Of a DNA stretch of 64,000 bases, positions 27,261 to 37,419 are shown piece after piece; the stretch's first letter is position 1, and every line of letters begins with the position of its first letter. The stretch covers positions 14,694-78,693 of the forward strand of contig DASXFD010000008.1 in the NCBI GenBank assembly GCA_036489755.1, read 5' to 3'. Source of the DNA: JABFXX01 sp036489755 (GTDB taxonomy: Bacteria; Myxococcota_A; Polyangia; Haliangiales; Haliangiaceae). The notes below the pieces were generated by a model, which worked only from the letters and a program-made list of their open reading frames with translations, did no database searches and was not told where the DNA came from. The translations under genes and the position numbers were made by a program.

Positions 27261-28325
27261 ATGGCCCGCCGCCGCGACGACCCAGACCGCACGCGAGTCG
27301 CGCTGGTCGATCCGTGGATGGGCCAGATGATCGCCGGCCGTTACCGCCTCGAGCTTCGCATCGCGGCGGGCGGGTTCGGTGCGATCTATCGCGCGCTCGA
27401 TCTCGCGACCGATCGCGACGTCGCGCTGAAGCTGTTGCACCCGTCGCTCGCGCAAGATCCGGCCGTGATCGCGCGGTTTCGCCGCGAGGGCGCCGCGCTG
27501 GCCCGGCTGCGCGACCCGCACACCGTCGCCGCGTACGAGGTCGGCGAGACCGACGAAGGCCTGTTGTTCATCGCGATGGAGCTGCTCCAAGGCGACAGCC
27601 TGCACACCGTATTTCACGAGCAAGGCCCGATGCCGTGGCGCAAGGTCGCCGACATCTCGCGCGCGGTGTGCAGCTCGCTCGCCGAGGCGCACGCGCAGGG
27701 CATCGTCCACCGCGATCTCAAGCCGGCGAACATCCACCTCGAGGGCGAGCACCGCGATTTCGTGAAGGTCCTCGATTTCGGCATCGCGAAGATCGTCGGC
27801 GGCTCGCTCGAGAACGCCGACCTCACGAACGCCGGCCAGATGATCGGCACGTTCGATTACATGCCGCCCGAGCAGATGGTCGGCGGCGAGACCACGAGCA
27901 AGAGCGACGTGTTCACGCTCGGCGTCGTGATGTACGAGCTGCTCGTCGGCCAGCGTCCGTTCGGCGACCTGCCGACGGCGGCGTCGATGCTGTCGGCGAT
28001 GCTCACGCAGACGCCGCGGAGCCCGGCGCGCCGCGGCGCCTCGGTGCCCGGCGATCTCGATCGCGCGATCATGCGTTGCCTCGCGCAGCGGCCGGACAAT
28101 CGCCCGACGATCGCCGAGCTCGCCGCGATCCTCGACCGGCTCATCGACGAAGACGACGACCGCACGCACATCGATCCGAACGCCGGCCGCACCGATCGCA
28201 TGGCCGCGGTGATGCCGCCGGCGGAGTTTCCGTCGGGCGAGCAAACGGTGATCGACAGTGCGTCGTACAAGTTCCCGCCGGCGAACACGCTGCCCGGCGT
28301 CGCGCCGCCGAAAAAGAAGCGCTAA
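27261..28325 (+). CDS. Hanks-type Ser/Thr protein kinase, cytosolic
   Basis: The 354-residue protein contains a full kinase domain: Gly-rich loop AAGGFGAIY (36-43), ATP lysine Lys58 in VALKLL, catalytic loop VHRDLKPANIH near 150, and DFGIAK about 20 residues later. The APE region reads MPPEQM. After residue 290 comes a short polar tail with no transmembrane helix, so it is a soluble kinase. The substrate is unknown. It is monocistronic by layout: a hairpin precedes it and a REP-like repeat follows. Confidence 0.93.
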   Translation: MARRRDDPDRTRVALVDPWMGQMIAGRYRLELRIAAGGFGAIYRALDLATDRDVALKLLHPSLAQDPAVIARFRREGAALARLRDPHTVAAYEVGETDEGLLFIAMELLQGDSLHTVFHEQGPMPWRKVADISRAVCSSLAEAHAQGIVHRDLKPANIHLEGEHRDFVKVLDFGIAKIVGGSLENADLTNAGQMIGTFDYMPPEQMVGGETTSKSDVFTLGVVMYELLVGQRPFGDLPTAASMLSAMLTQTPRSPARRGASVPGDLDRAIMRCLAQRPDNRPTIAELAAILDRLIDEDDDRTHIDPNAGRTDRMAAVMPPAEFPSGEQTVIDSASYKFPPANTLPGVAPPKKKR

Positions 28326-28327
28326 CC

Positions 28328-28407
28328 AGGGACGGTCTACACTAGCGAAACTTGCGGCGTGAAACCTCGCGAGATCGTTAGGCCGTCGAGGGACGCACTA
28401 AAGCGAA
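28328..28407 (+). repeat. half copy of a REP/REPIN-like dispersed repeat
   Basis: The segment begins AGGGACGGTCTACACTAGCG and ends GGGACGCACTAAAGCGAA. Both pieces recur near 38.4 kb in a complete inverted-repeat element (38364-38570). The first 26 bases differ from that copy at one base. The two pieces in one half are themselves alike (AGGGACG..ACTAA..GCGAA). It lies in the gap between the kinase gene and hemL and carries no coding frame. Such short palindromic families are often moved by RAYT (Y1) transposases; none is seen in this window. Confidence 0.75.
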
Positions 28408-28450
28408 GCGTTCGCCTCGGCCGTCACCGATAAGCGCTAAGGTCCGCCGC

Positions 28451-29722
28451 ATGTCCCGGTCTCACACGATCTTCGAGCGCGCGAAACAAGTCATCCCCGG
28501 CGGCGTCAACTCGCCGGTGCGCGCGTGCCGGTCGGTCGGCGCCGATCCGGTGTTCGTCGCGAGCGGCGACGGCTCGCACATCACCGACGTCGACGGCAAC
28601 CGCTACATCGATCTGATCGGCAGCTGGGGTCCGCTGATCTTGGGCCACGCGCAGCCGCAGATCCTCGCGGCGATCGCCGAGACGATGGCGAAGGGCACCA
28701 CGTTCGGCGCGCCGACCGAGATCGAGGTCACGTTCGCCGAGACGATCCGCGCCGCGTATCCGTCGATGGAGATGGTGCGCGCGGTGTCGTCGGGTACCGA
28801 GGCGACGATGAGCGCGATCCGGCTCGCGCGCGGCTTCACCGGCAAGACCAAGCTCATCAAGACCGACGGCGGCTATCACGGCCACGCCGACTGCCTGCTC
28901 GTCGCCGCCGGCTCCGGCGCCGCGACGCTCGGCATCCCCGGCTCGGCCGGCGTGCCCGAAGGCGCCGCGCGCGACACGGTCGTCGTGCCGTACAACGATC
29001 TCGACGCGGTCGAGCGCGCGCTCACTGCCGGCGACGTCGCGGCCGTCATCATCGAGCCGATCGCCGGCAACATGGGCCTCGTCTTGCCCGCGGCCGGCTA
29101 CCTCGATGGGCTGCGGGCGTTGACCAAGCAGCACGGCGCGCTCCTCATCTTCGACGAGGTGATCTCCGGATTTCGGTGCGCGTTCGGCGGCGCGCAGGCA
29201 CTGTTCAAGATCAAGCCGGACCTCACGTGTCTCGGCAAGATCGTCGGCGGCGGCCTGCCCGCGGCCGTGTTCGGCGGCCGCGCCGACATCATGCAGAAGC
29301 TCGCGCCGCTCGGACCGGTCTATCAGGCCGGCACGTTGTCGGGAAACCCGCTCGCGATGGCGGCGGGCCTCGCGGCGATCGAGCTACTCGGCAAGCCCGG
29401 CGTCTACGAGCGGCTCGCCGCGCTCGGCAAGCGCCTCGGCGACGGCCTCGCCGGCGCGGCGCGCACCGCGGGCGTGCCCGCGACGGTCAATCAGCTCGGC
29501 TCGATGCTGACCTTGTTCTTCACGACGGCGCCCGTCACCGACTACGCGACGGCAAAGACCGCGGATACCGCGCGATTCGGCGGGTTTTTCCGCGCGATGC
29601 GAGAATCGCGGGTCTTCCTGCCGCCCTCGCAATTCGAGGCGATGTTCGTGTCGCTCGCGCACACGGAAGCCGAGATCGATCAGGTGATCGCGGCCGCCGC
29701 GGCTGCGTTGACGCGTTCCTAG
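28451..29722 (+). CDS. hemL: glutamate-1-semialdehyde 2,1-aminomutase
   Basis: HemL makes 5-aminolevulinate from glutamate-1-semialdehyde in the C5 route to tetrapyrroles. The 423-residue protein is full length. The PLP lysine is Lys263 in CLGKIVGGGLPAAV, and the PLP-ring aspartate is in LLIFDEVISGFR. The flap DGGYHGHADCLLVAAGSGA is typical. Using the C5 route agrees with most bacteria, although some myxobacteria have an ALA synthase instead. The gene stands after a repeat element and just ahead of the ATP synthase genes. Confidence 0.96.
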   Translation: MSRSHTIFERAKQVIPGGVNSPVRACRSVGADPVFVASGDGSHITDVDGNRYIDLIGSWGPLILGHAQPQILAAIAETMAKGTTFGAPTEIEVTFAETIRAAYPSMEMVRAVSSGTEATMSAIRLARGFTGKTKLIKTDGGYHGHADCLLVAAGSGAATLGIPGSAGVPEGAARDTVVVPYNDLDAVERALTAGDVAAVIIEPIAGNMGLVLPAAGYLDGLRALTKQHGALLIFDEVISGFRCAFGGAQALFKIKPDLTCLGKIVGGGLPAAVFGGRADIMQKLAPLGPVYQAGTLSGNPLAMAAGLAAIELLGKPGVYERLAALGKRLGDGLAGAARTAGVPATVNQLGSMLTLFFTTAPVTDYATAKTADTARFGGFFRAMRESRVFLPPSQFEAMFVSLAHTEAEIDQVIAAAAAALTRS

Positions 29723-29775
29723 GCCCGTGGTACCAGGGCGCCGCAGTGCAGCCAGGGTCTGGCCATAGCGGCGAA

Positions 29776-30072
29776 ATGTCGCACGGTTTCCACATGGAGA
29801 AGCCGCATCGAAGTGGCGTGGACAAGGTTCTGGTCGACCCTGCAGGCCGCCGCACCCGGCGCGCGTTCAGCGCGCTGAGCGCGAGCACGGTCGGCCTCGA
29901 GCTCGGCGTCGCCGTCGTGATGAGCCTGTTGTTCGGCATGTGGCTCGATGGCAAGGCCGGCACCACGCCGTGGCTGATGCTCGCGTTCCTCGTGATCGGC
30001 CTCGTGGCCGGGTTCCGCAACCTGATGCGTGCCGTCAAGCGCGCGGAGAAAGCGGCGGAGCACGATGAGTAG
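29776..30072 (+). CDS. atpZ: AtpZ/AtpI-like accessory membrane protein
   Basis: The small protein (98 residues from ATG 29776; ATG 29794 is an alternative) has two transmembrane helices, TVGLELGVAVVMSLLFGMWL and the stretch PWLMLAFLVIGLVAGF, with a basic C terminus. This is the AtpZ/Mg2+-Ca2+ uptake pattern found at the head of atp operons. It probably helps with ATP synthase assembly or Mg2+ supply. Its stop overlaps the next start by eight bases. The neighbours atpI-atpB-atpE confirm the context. Confidence 0.78.
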   Translation: MSHGFHMEKPHRSGVDKVLVDPAGRRTRRAFSALSASTVGLELGVAVVMSLLFGMWLDGKAGTTPWLMLAFLVIGLVAGFRNLMRAVKRAEKAAEHDE

Positions 30073-30442
30073 GCCGAAGATGCGCAACATCGAGCGGCTG
30101 AACTACGTGCTGACCGGTGTCGCGACGATCGTCTGCGTGCTCACGCAGGGGCGCGCGTTCACGCTCGGGTTCGCCGTCGGTGGCGCGTTGACGTGCCTCA
30201 ACTTCTTCGTGCTGCGGCACCTGATCGACAAGTGGCTCGACGACGCCTCCAAAGGTCGCGGCAGCAACGCGTCGTACCTGATGCTGCCGAAGATGGCCGG
30301 CCTCATGGGCGCGGTCGCCGTCGCGCTGCTCGTGCTCCACCTCGATCCGATCGGCTTCGTGATCGGGTACTCGATCTTCCTGGTCTCGATCGCGATCGAA
30401 GTCGCGTACGCCTCGTTTAGACAGGACGATATCGATGGGTGA
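30065..30442 (+). CDS. atpI: ATP synthase subunit I
   Basis: From ATG 30065 (overlapping the atpZ stop) the product has 125 residues with four hydrophobic helices: NYVLTGVATIVCVLT, FTLGFAVGGALTCLNFFVL, the stretch MAGLMGAVAVALLVLHL, and GFVIGYSIFLVSIAIEV. This is the usual shape of AtpI, a membrane chaperone for c-ring assembly that is not part of the finished enzyme. The stop overlaps the atpB ATG by eight bases. Confidence 0.8.
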   Translation: MSRPKMRNIERLNYVLTGVATIVCVLTQGRAFTLGFAVGGALTCLNFFVLRHLIDKWLDDASKGRGSNASYLMLPKMAGLMGAVAVALLVLHLDPIGFVIGYSIFLVSIAIEVAYASFRQDDIDG

Positions 30443-31217
30443 ACACGGAACCTGGTTCGACTATCTCAACCGCTTCGAGTGGTGGCATTCGTTCAACCAC
30501 TGGGCGCAGGCCCACCTCGGGCGCACGAAGAACCCGTTCCTGCTGCTGTTCCAGGAAACCGGGTGGACGCTCACGCACGTCCTGATCGAGCTGGTCGTCC
30601 TCGCGTTCACGATCTGGGGTGCGCTCGCGTTCTACCGCGGGCTCAAGTCCAAGGATCAAGGGCTCGTGCCGCCGCGCAAGATGAACTTGCGCAACTTCTT
30701 CGAGTACACCGCCGAGAGCCTCTACGGGATGGTCGAAGGCGCGATGGGCGAGCACAACGCCTCGCGGTTCTTCCCGCTGATCGGCGCGCTGTGGCTGTTC
30801 ATCTTGTTCGGCAACCTGATCGCGCTGATCCCCGGCTTCGTCTCGCCCGACGACACGCTCAAGACCAACGTCGGCCTCGCGCTGATGGTGTTCCTACTCA
30901 CGCACTACTACGGCGTGAAGGAGCACGGCCTGTCGTACTTCAAGCACTTCCTCGGACCGAACATCTTTCTCGCGCCGCTGATGCTGCCGATCGAGCTCGT
31001 CTCGCACATCGCGCGGCCGGTCTCGCTGTCGATCCGGCTCATGGGCAACATGATGGCCGACCACAAGGTCGTCATGTCGTTCTTCGCGCTCGTGCCGCTC
31101 TTGGTCCCGATCCCGTTCCTCTTGCTCGGCCTGCTCATCTGCTTCATTCAAGCACTCGTGTTTTGCTCGCTGGCGATGGTCTACATCAGCATGGCGATCG
31201 AGCACGAGGAGCATTGA
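30435..31217 (+). CDS. atpB: F0F1 ATP synthase subunit a
   Basis: Subunit a forms the two half-channels that carry ions to the c-ring. The 260-residue membrane protein holds the conserved arginine in SLSIRLMGNMMADH and the helix ELVSHIARPVSLS before it. The helices GALWLFILFGNLIALIPG and PLLVPIPFLLLGLLICFIQA are typical. The polar start with HSFNHWAQAHL is unremarkable. The gene sits between atpI and atpE; the b, delta and F1 genes are not nearby, so the ATP synthase genes are split into at least two loci. Confidence 0.95.
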   Translation: MGEHGTWFDYLNRFEWWHSFNHWAQAHLGRTKNPFLLLFQETGWTLTHVLIELVVLAFTIWGALAFYRGLKSKDQGLVPPRKMNLRNFFEYTAESLYGMVEGAMGEHNASRFFPLIGALWLFILFGNLIALIPGFVSPDDTLKTNVGLALMVFLLTHYYGVKEHGLSYFKHFLGPNIFLAPLMLPIELVSHIARPVSLSIRLMGNMMADHKVVMSFFALVPLLVPIPFLLLGLLICFIQALVFCSLAMVYISMAIEHEEH

Positions 31218-31273
31218 TTACCGTCCCGAATCTGGTTAGAAAACCGCCCGCGCGACCCGAAAGGAATCTTCCA

Positions 31274-31630
31274 ATGACCCGCTATCTCAAGCCCGCTCTC
31301 TCGCTCCTCGCGTTCTTCGCCGTCGTCGGCATCGCCTCGATCGCCTCGGCGCAGCCCGCCGGCGCCGATGCCGCCTCGGTCCGGCTCAGCGGCCTCGCGA
31401 CCAACTACGGTTGGATCGCGCTCGGCGCCGGTCTGTGCATCGGCCTCGCCGCGCTCGGTGGCTCGATCGGTCAGGGCCGCGCCGCCAGCGCCGCGCTCGA
31501 AGGCATCGCGCGCAACCCCGGCGCTGCGAAGCAGGTCAACGGCCCGATGATTCTCGGCCTCGCGCTCATCGAGTCGCTCGTCATCTACGCGCTCATCATC
31601 TCGCTCCTGCTCGTCCTCAAGGTCGGCTAG
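31274..31630 (+). CDS. atpE: F0F1 ATP synthase subunit c with N-terminal extension
   Basis: The 118-residue product has the two-helix c-subunit hairpin, with the ion-carrying Glu100 in LALIESLVIYAL. An extra 36-residue N terminus resembles a signal peptide (LSLLAFFAVVGIASIASA). Gln67 in GSIGQG, Glu100, Ser101 and Tyr105 have the same spacing as Gln32, Glu65, Ser66 and Tyr70 of sodium-binding c-rings; the Thr67 equivalent is Leu. An AAGGA ribosome binding site lies eight bases before the ATG. An intrinsic terminator follows. Confidence 0.93.
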   Translation: MTRYLKPALSLLAFFAVVGIASIASAQPAGADAASVRLSGLATNYGWIALGAGLCIGLAALGGSIGQGRAASAALEGIARNPGAAKQVNGPMILGLALIESLVIYALIISLLLVLKVG

Positions 31631-31652
31631 CGCGCGGGAAGGTCGCCCGATG

Positions 31653-31681
31653 AACGGCCTCGCGCCTGCGGGGCCGTTTTT
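31653..31681 (+). terminator. intrinsic terminator after atpE
   Basis: AACGGCC (31653-31659) pairs with GGCCGTT (31672-31678) around a GC-rich loop and is followed by a run of T. It lies 22 bases past the atpE stop and ends the atpZ-I-B-E transcript. An open frame starting at 31650 would have its start inside this structure and is rejected. Confidence 0.85.
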
Positions 31682-31718
31682 GCGTTTTCGGAGACCTCGT
31701 GGGACGCTGGATTTAGCG

Positions 31719-32225
31719 ATGGGTGACGACGAGGCTAAGGTTGCGGAGCTCGACATCAAGGGCAAGTCCACCCTCGAGATCCTCGCGCAGATCGACCTGT
31801 TCAGCGGGTTGCCGCAAGGTCACCTGAGGCGCGTCGTCGATATCGGGCTCGAAGAGCAATACAAAGGCGGCGCGACGATCTTTTCGGAGAACGAGCCCGG
31901 CGACAAGTTCTACCTGATCGTCGACGGCGCGGTGCGCATCAGCCGGATCGTCCCCGGGATGGGCGAAGAAGCGCTCGCGGTGCTGCGCCCCGGCGCGTAC
32001 TTCGGCGAGATGTCGCTGATCGACGAGGCGCCGCGCTCGGCGACCGCGATCTGCCACGAGAAGTGCCGGCTGTTCGTGGTCAACCGGCGCGATCTCGAAG
32101 ATCTGTTGTTCGTCGACCGCGACCTCGCCTACGAGCTGCTCTGGAACTGGGTGCGCACGCTGTCGCGCCGGCTCCGCGCGACGAACGACAAGATGACGTT
32201 CATCGCGACGACCTCGAAGTTCTGA
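31719..32225 (+). CDS. cyclic nucleotide-binding domain protein
   Basis: From ATG 31719 the product has 168 residues. One cNMP-binding (Crp-like) domain spans about 20-140: LFSGLPQGHLRRV, EPGDKFYLIVDGAVRI, and the phosphate-binding cassette YFGEMSLIDEAPRSATA. No DNA-binding HTH follows; the C terminus is a helix (LLWNWVRTLSRRLRATND). It is therefore a stand-alone sensor or regulatory subunit. It ends one base before the next gene. Whether it binds cAMP or cGMP is not certain from the residues. Confidence 0.88.
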   Translation: MGDDEAKVAELDIKGKSTLEILAQIDLFSGLPQGHLRRVVDIGLEEQYKGGATIFSENEPGDKFYLIVDGAVRISRIVPGMGEEALAVLRPGAYFGEMSLIDEAPRSATAICHEKCRLFVVNRRDLEDLLFVDRDLAYELLWNWVRTLSRRLRATNDKMTFIATTSKF

Positions 32226-32226
32226 C

Positions 32227-32811
32227 ATGCGTGCGCTCGTGTTGGTCGCCGCGCTCGCCGCAGGAGTCGTGCTCGCGAGCGGCGCGGCGCTCGCCGAGCC
32301 GCTGCCGTCGGGCGCGATCGGCGTGGTCACCGGTGGCGTCGCCGGCACCGGCGCCGACAACGCGACGATGGGCTACGGCTTCTATGCGTTCGGCGCGCAG
32401 GCCTCGTGGCAGCCGACGACCACGGAGAACCATCTCGGCTGGACGATCCGGTGGAGCACGATGTTCGGCATCTTGTATGGCGGCAACGCCGCGCGCATCG
32501 ACTCGTCGCTGCGCACCGTGCAGATGGACTTCACCGCCGGCGTGCGCCTGCGGCCGTGGGCGACGGTCACGCGGTACCTCACGCTGCGCGGCGGGATCAG
32601 CCTGCTGCGCTCGAACGATCCGATCGCGACCGCGGAAACCTCGACATCGCTCGGCGATCGGGACTTTCTCGGACCGATCGCGAGCATCGGCATCGACCAG
32701 TACATCGCGGGAGCGCTGATGCTCGACGTCGACGTGCGTTACGGGATGATCGCGGTCGGCGGGCCGGCTACGATCGCGCTACTCGTCGGGATCGGCTTCG
32801 CGGGGCCTTGA
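32227..32811 (+). CDS. exported protein, probable outer-membrane beta-barrel
   Basis: The 194-residue product has a clear Sec signal (LVLVAALAAGVVLASGAALA, cleaved before EPLPSG). The mature part alternates polar and hydrophobic residues with aromatic girdles (GWTIRWSTMFGILYGG, LTLRGGISLL), as in eight-strand outer-membrane barrels. The C terminus ends LLVGIGFAGP rather than in Phe. It follows the cNMP-binding gene by one base and may be co-transcribed. I do not recognise a family. Confidence 0.7.
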   Translation: MRALVLVAALAAGVVLASGAALAEPLPSGAIGVVTGGVAGTGADNATMGYGFYAFGAQASWQPTTTENHLGWTIRWSTMFGILYGGNAARIDSSLRTVQMDFTAGVRLRPWATVTRYLTLRGGISLLRSNDPIATAETSTSLGDRDFLGPIASIGIDQYIAGALMLDVDVRYGMIAVGGPATIALLVGIGFAGP

Positions 32812-32820
32812 GCCGAAGAA

Positions 32821-33384
32821 ATGCCATCGCTCGTCACCAAACGCCTGCGCCTCGTGCCCATCACGCTGCCGATGGTCGAGGCCGTGCTGCATCACGATCG
32901 CGCGGGCGCGGAGGCCGCGCTCGACGAATCGCTGCGCGGAAGCGGCGTCCCCGAAAGCTCGCTCGGCGCGCGCTTCCCCGATTCGTGGCCCAACGACGAC
33001 CTCGTGTCGCGCGCGTTTCCGTTCTCGCTCGACGCGATCCGCGGCGCGCCCGACGTGCGGCTGTGGGGCGACTCGATGGTTTTGCGCCTCGATACGCCGC
33101 GCGTCGTCGGCAGCGTCGTGTTCCGCGGCAAGCCCGAGGATGGCGTCGCCGAGATTGGCTACGGCATCGAGGACACGTCGCGCGGCATCGGCCTCGCGAG
33201 CGAAGCGACGCTCGCGTGCGTCGAGTGGGCGCTGCGCCAGCCCGGCATCACGGCCGTGCGCGCGACGACGTTTCCGTTCCACCACGCGTCGCTCGGCGTG
33301 ATCCGCAAGCTCGGCATGCACCCGTGCGGCACGCGCGAGCACGCGATGCTCGGCGACCTGATCGTGTTCGAGCGGCGGCGCTAG
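32821..33384 (+). CDS. GNAT-family N-acetyltransferase (RimJ/RimL-like)
   Basis: This 187-residue protein resembles the RimJ/RimL branch of acetyl-CoA-dependent acetyltransferases. It opens with the typical TKRLRLVPITLPMVEA. The acetyl-CoA-binding segment is EIGYGIEDTSRGIGLASEA, a weak form of the Q/RxxGxG/A loop. HHASLGVIRKLGM is the usual motif B. The substrate is unknown. The last four bases overlap the convergent glutathione transferase remnant. Confidence 0.88.
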   Translation: MPSLVTKRLRLVPITLPMVEAVLHHDRAGAEAALDESLRGSGVPESSLGARFPDSWPNDDLVSRAFPFSLDAIRGAPDVRLWGDSMVLRLDTPRVVGSVVFRGKPEDGVAEIGYGIEDTSRGIGLASEATLACVEWALRQPGITAVRATTFPFHHASLGVIRKLGMHPCGTREHAMLGDLIVFERRR

Positions 33385-33876
33385 TCGCGATCGGACCAGG
33401 CTTCGAGCGCGCGCACTCGGCCGAACCACGCCTGGACGTGCGCGTAACCGAGGATCGGAAGCTGTGCTGCGGTCGTGTGCATGAGTGGCGCGGCGATCGC
33501 TAGATCGGCAAGCGTGAGCTGCTTCAATGCGATCCATGGCTTGTCGGCGAGATGGGCGTCGAGGACTTGGGCACATGCGGCGAGCAACGTTTCGCCGCGC
33601 TTTACTTCGACCGGATCCGGGCCGCCGACGCCACCGACCATGCGCTTCGACAGCTTCTCGCCAGTGATGATGCCGATCGCGGCCGTGAAATGCGCGGCCG
33701 ACCAACACGAAGCCATCGTCGTCGAGGACCGGGACCTTCCCATTCGGGTTGAGCCGCAGAAATTCGGGCGAGCGCTGGCGAGCGTTTTCCAGATCGATGA
33801 CGGCGAGCTCGAGGGGCACGCCGAGATGGCGCGCCGTCAGCACGACCCGGCGCGAATTCGAAGACAGCGGGTGGCA
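33381..33876 (-). pseudogene. glutathione S-transferase, broken by an out-of-frame deletion
   Basis: Two parts of one GST are in different frames. The N-terminal thioredoxin-like part (HPLSSNSRRVVLTARHLG, then NPNGKVPVLDDDGFV) runs down to about 33708. The C-terminal part (WSAAHFTAAIGIITGEKL, then LTLADLAIAAPLM) continues in another frame to 33381. The middle of the normal protein, the Glu-Ser glutathione site and about 35 residues before WSAAHF, is missing at the junction near 33702-33708. The normal start methionine region is also absent. This points to a deletion and decay rather than a single base error. Confidence 0.75.
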
Positions 33877-33938
33877 TCGCGATCCGAGTATCGACTCGCG
33901 GTGCGCGACCTCGCTGGCCGCTTCCGGACTTCGCGGCG

Positions 33939-35087
33939 TTAGCGGCGCCGGCGGCGACGCCAGATCATCCCGACGAGCGCGATGCCGAACCACGCCGTCG
34001 GCCCGCCGCGCCCGGTCGCGTCGCAGCAACCGCCGCCGCCGCTGCCGGGCGCACACTGGCCGGCCGAGCCCGACGACAAGCACTGAAAGCCGTCCGGGCA
34101 CGACGAGCTGTCGCTCGAGCTGCACGACATCGAGCACAACATGCCTTCGTTGCTCGTCGCGATGCAGTCTTCCGAGTTGCAGTCGGCATCGGATCCGCAC
34201 GCCGAGCCGAGGCCCATCGGCGAGTACGGCGTGGTGATACACGCCTTGTTGAAGCAAATCTCCGCCGCGGTGCAGTCCGCGTCGGTCGTGCACGACTCGA
34301 GACCGGGCACGTTCGCGGTCAAGAACGCCTTCTCCGCCGCGATGCGCGTGTCGGTGCCGAAGACCGTACAGTTGCCGTCGCCGAACGAAGTCTCGCCGAC
34401 CTCGAGCGTGTCGCCGTCGATCGTCGCAAACGACGGACCGCCGGAGTCGCCCTCGCACTTGCCCTTGCCGTTCGTCTGGCTGTAGCAGAGCAAGTTCGCG
34501 TCGTCGCTGCTGCCGAGCCCGATCGACTCGCACGACGCTAGGGTCTGCCCGACCGTGTACAGCGTGCCGACGACGCCGGTCTCGGTCTCGCCGTAGCCGA
34601 CCTGCGTGACCGCGAGGCCGGAGCCCGCGTTGGACGGATCGAGATCGAGCTTCGCCGGCGTGATGCCGGTGACCGGCGTCGGCAGGTGGATGAGGCCCAT
34701 GTCGTGCGAGCCGAGGTTGTTGATGTCGAACAGCGGGTCCGGCATCGACATGTCGGGCGACAGCCCGCCGTTGCCGGCCGGCGGCGGGTTGATGTCGAGC
34801 GCGTTGACGAAGATCCGCAGGCCATTCGTCACGTCTTGTTGGCTGCCGACGTTGTCCTCGGACGCCAGCACGCAGTGGCCCGCCGTCATCACCCATTGGT
34901 CGGTGATCAGCGTGCCCGTGCAAAACGCTTCGAAGTCGTTGCCGGTGAACACGACGCCGACGACGTTTGGATACTCGCCGGCGGTGGCGGGTGTGCCACC
35001 GAAGATCTTGATTTCGCCGTCGGCAGAAGCCGACGCGGACAGCGAGAGCAGGACGAACAGAACCACGCGACGCATGGAGCGCAGCAT
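33939..35087 (-). CDS. secreted trypsin-like serine protease with MYXO-CTERM tail
   Basis: The 382-residue protein starts with a signal peptide (MRRVVLFVLLSLSASASA). The mature chain begins near IFGG, like the activated end of trypsins. The triad is His71 (TAGHC), Asp129 (GSHDMGL) and Ser215 (CEGDSGGP). A Cys-rich stretch follows (DADCNSEDC and similar). The end is GGGCCDATG, a hydrophobic helix, then RRRRRR, which is the MYXO-CTERM sorting pattern of myxobacteria. It is probably a surface-anchored or processed extracellular protease. It lies 33 bases after moaC on the same strand. Confidence 0.93.
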   Translation of the reverse strand: MLRSMRRVVLFVLLSLSASASADGEIKIFGGTPATAGEYPNVVGVVFTGNDFEAFCTGTLITDQWVMTAGHCVLASEDNVGSQQDVTNGLRIFVNALDINPPPAGNGGLSPDMSMPDPLFDINNLGSHDMGLIHLPTPVTGITPAKLDLDPSNAGSGLAVTQVGYGETETGVVGTLYTVGQTLASCESIGLGSSDDANLLCYSQTNGKGKCEGDSGGPSFATIDGDTLEVGETSFGDGNCTVFGTDTRIAAEKAFLTANVPGLESCTTDADCTAAEICFNKACITTPYSPMGLGSACGSDADCNSEDCIATSNEGMLCSMSCSSSDSSSCPDGFQCLSSGSAGQCAPGSGGGGCCDATGRGGPTAWFGIALVGMIWRRRRRR

Positions 35088-35120
35088 CTGCGATCTCTCG
35101 GGATCCCCAAAGCCGAAAAG

Positions 35121-35596
35121 CTAGGGCTTTCTGGTCCACGTGCCCGATGCACCACCGCGTTTCTCGTCGAGGCGGATCGCCCCGATAGTCATGCCGCGGT
35201 CGACGGCTTTGCACATATCGTAAACAGTCAATGCCGCGGCGCTGACGGCCGCGAGCGCCTCCATCTCGACGCCGGTGCGATCGAACGCGGTCACCGTGGC
35301 GGAGATCGCGACCGTGTTGCGGATCACGCGCAGCTCGACGGCGATGCCGGTGAGGCGAAGTGGATGGCACAGCGGAATCAAGTCCGACGCGCGCTTCGCG
35401 GCTTGAATGCCGGCGAGCTGCGCGACGCCGAGCACGTCGCCCTTGCCTGCTTTGCCCGCACGGATCATGCGCGCGGTCGCCGCCGCCATGGTCACCACGC
35501 CGCTCGCCGTCGCGGACCGCGCGGTCTCGGGCTTGGCGCCGACCGGCACCATGTGCGCCGCGCCGCGCGCGTCGAAGTGCGTGAGCCGCTGCTTCG

Positions 35597-35600
<4 letters not shown>
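35121..35600 (-). CDS. moaC: cyclic pyranopterin monophosphate synthase
   Basis: MoaC converts the MoaA product into cyclic pyranopterin monophosphate in molybdenum cofactor synthesis. The 159-residue length is typical. Family landmarks are ARSATASG, DLIPLCHPL, GVEMEALAAVSAAALTVYDM and the active-site lysine in YDMCKAVDRGM. The C terminus GGASGTW is usual (GGKSGxW). The ATG overlaps the glmS stop codon (ATGA), so it is co-translated with glmS; no other moa genes are nearby. Confidence 0.95.
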
Positions 35601-37417
<1,817 letters not shown>

Positions 37418-37419
37418 AG

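Noticed and set aside
29751..29763. Hairpin GCCAG/CTGGC between hemL and atpZ
   Set aside because: Only five pairs and no T tract; probably chance in GC-rich DNA.
31650..31718. N-terminal extension of the cNMP-binding protein from ATG 31650
   Set aside because: The extension passes through the atpE terminator; ATG 31719 begins directly before the domain.
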